This document shows positions 25,469 through 27,071 of a stretch of DNA of 27,071 nucleotides, in pieces. The notes under the pieces were generated by a model. It saw nothing but the letters and a program-made list of their open reading frames with translations. It was not told the DNA's origin and did no database searches. Origin of the DNA: Chloroflexota bacterium (GTDB taxonomy: Bacteria > Chloroflexota > Ktedonobacteria > Ktedonobacterales > Ktedonobacteraceae); contig VBHI01000070.1 in NCBI GenBank assembly GCA_005881495.1, positions 1 through 27,071 of the forward strand, given 5' to 3'. The position numbers were made by a program, and so were the translations under genes. The first letter of the stretch is position 1, and the number at the start of each line of letters is the position of its first letter.

Positions 25469-25582
25469 GTGCTGGCCGGACGGCTCGATCCTTCTCCTGT
25501 ACTCGACCTCACTGTCGATCTCGGTGGGGTTCCCTCAGGCTACGCGACGATGGATCAGCGCCGAGCCATCAAGGTGCTGCTA
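25469..25582 (+). pseudogene. C-terminal fragment of a second alcohol dehydrogenase
   Basis: 38 codons in one frame (VLAGRLDPSPVLDLTVDL, then GGVPSGYATMDQRRAIKVLL) align without gaps with the last part of the zinc alcohol dehydrogenase encoded at 24048-25091 (VLAGRINPGHVFDFETDL and following), 23 of 38 residues identical. The rest of that dehydrogenase is missing here and the fragment has no start. It lies between the nitroreductase-like gene and the third aldo/keto reductase, so the operon once held a second ADH/AKR pair; the rest of 25455-25704 shows no gene. Confidence 0.75.
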
Positions 25583-25662
25583 TGCCGTAGTGGGTCAGTC
25601 CGCAAATCATCTGAGAGGAGAACGCGAATCGTCATTGGAATGTTTGGGGCTCTCGCCAATGA

Positions 25663-26670
<1,008 letters not shown>

Positions 26671-26683
26671 AGGAGAAGCCACC

Positions 26684-27071
26684 ATGAAACCCAACGAGCG
26701 AGCGCAACAAAACCATAACGAGCTGTTTCCCGGACACGTCTCCACCTTGGCGAGAACCGACCCGGAGCTGATTGAAACCTTCGATAATTTCGCCTTCGAC
26801 GAGGTCCTGGCGTATGGCGATCTGGACACGCGGACCAGGCTGATGATCCAGCTTGCGGCACTCATCGCCTCCCAGGCGCTGCGTGAGTACCGCGTCATGG
26901 TCGGCGCGGCGCTCACGGTCGGGGTGACTCCGGTCGAGGTGAAGGAGATCGTGTACCAGGCGGTGCCCTATGTGGGCATGGCAAAGGTCTTCGCCTGCCT
27001 CAACGCCACGAATGAGGTTCTCACCGAGCGGGGCGCCCCATTGCCCCTGCCGGGCCAGTCCACAACTACAC
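26684..27071 (+). CDS. carboxymuconolactone decarboxylase-family protein (cut by window end)
   Basis: Open from ATG 26684 (AAAGGAG 8 nt upstream) to the window end, 129 codons seen. It reads as an all-helical CMD/AhpD-like protein: DPELIETFDNFAFDEVLAYG, then DTRTRLMIQLAALIASQALR and GVTPVEVKEIVYQAVPYVGM. The Cys-x-x-Cys of peroxidase-type AhpD is absent; the matching stretch reads SQALREYRVMVG. It therefore belongs to the non-redox-cysteine CMD group, often next to aldo/keto reductases. Co-transcribed with the third reductase. The C-terminus is not in this window. Confidence 0.88.
   Translation, partial: MKPNERAQQNHNELFPGHVSTLARTDPELIETFDNFAFDEVLAYGDLDTRTRLMIQLAALIASQALREYRVMVGAALTVGVTPVEVKEIVYQAVPYVGMAKVFACLNATNEVLTERGAPLPLPGQSTTT

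Overview
The window looks like a piece of an accessory, insertion-rich chromosome of a Chloroflexota bacterium, most likely of the Ktedonobacteria. That assignment is an inference from gene content: stand-alone oxidoreductases, VOC and RibD-domain proteins, many small regulators, IS1182, IS1634 and IS701-like transposons, GC-moderate DNA and strong AAGGAG ribosome binding sites. No rRNA, tRNA or other phylogenetic marker is present.

Layout. 1-1275: a complete alpha/beta hydrolase of haloalkane-dehalogenase type, then the N-terminal stump of a second hydrolase. 1276-1751: non-coding, with a perfect 47-bp palindrome. 1752-4941 (minus strand): a three-gene operon of a SnoaL-like protein and two tandemly duplicated FAD-linked (berberine-bridge-type) oxidases. 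5121-6245 (plus strand): a divergent LuxR-type regulator. An 18-bp palindrome lies exactly midway between the two predicted -10 boxes and is a good candidate for the regulator's operator. 7013-7999: a PNPOx-like flavoprotein and a decayed DUF1579-like gene. 8194-13487: three insertion sequences nested inside one another. An IS1182-type element carries an IS701-like element, and the IS701-like element carries an intact IS1634-type element in its right end. 13952-15147: remnants of a nucleotidyltransferase locus and of a YwqK/MORN-like gene. 15183-19627 (plus strand): a VOC protein, a YcaQ-like DNA glycosylase gene broken by one amber codon, an AraC-type regulator, a RibD-domain reductase and an alpha/beta hydrolase. 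19605-20165 (minus strand): a P-loop ATPase. 20870-21823 (minus strand): an AraC regulator, divergent from a long plus-strand redox operon (22060 to beyond the window end) with three aldo/keto reductases, a zinc alcohol dehydrogenase, a frameshifted nitroreductase-like gene, a fragment of a second alcohol dehydrogenase, and a carboxymuconolactone-decarboxylase-family protein.

Two themes stand out. First, there are two regulator/redox modules with visible candidate operators (LuxR/FAD-oxidase and AraC/aldo-keto reductase). Second, there is a high density of recently broken genes (single-base insertion, single nonsense codon, deletion junctions) alongside nested transposons, which suggests relaxed selection. 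I saw no CRISPR array, phage module, defence island or replication origin. The closest to an unexplained element is the 47-bp palindrome at 1524-1570, one arm of which runs into a CRISPR-repeat-like end.
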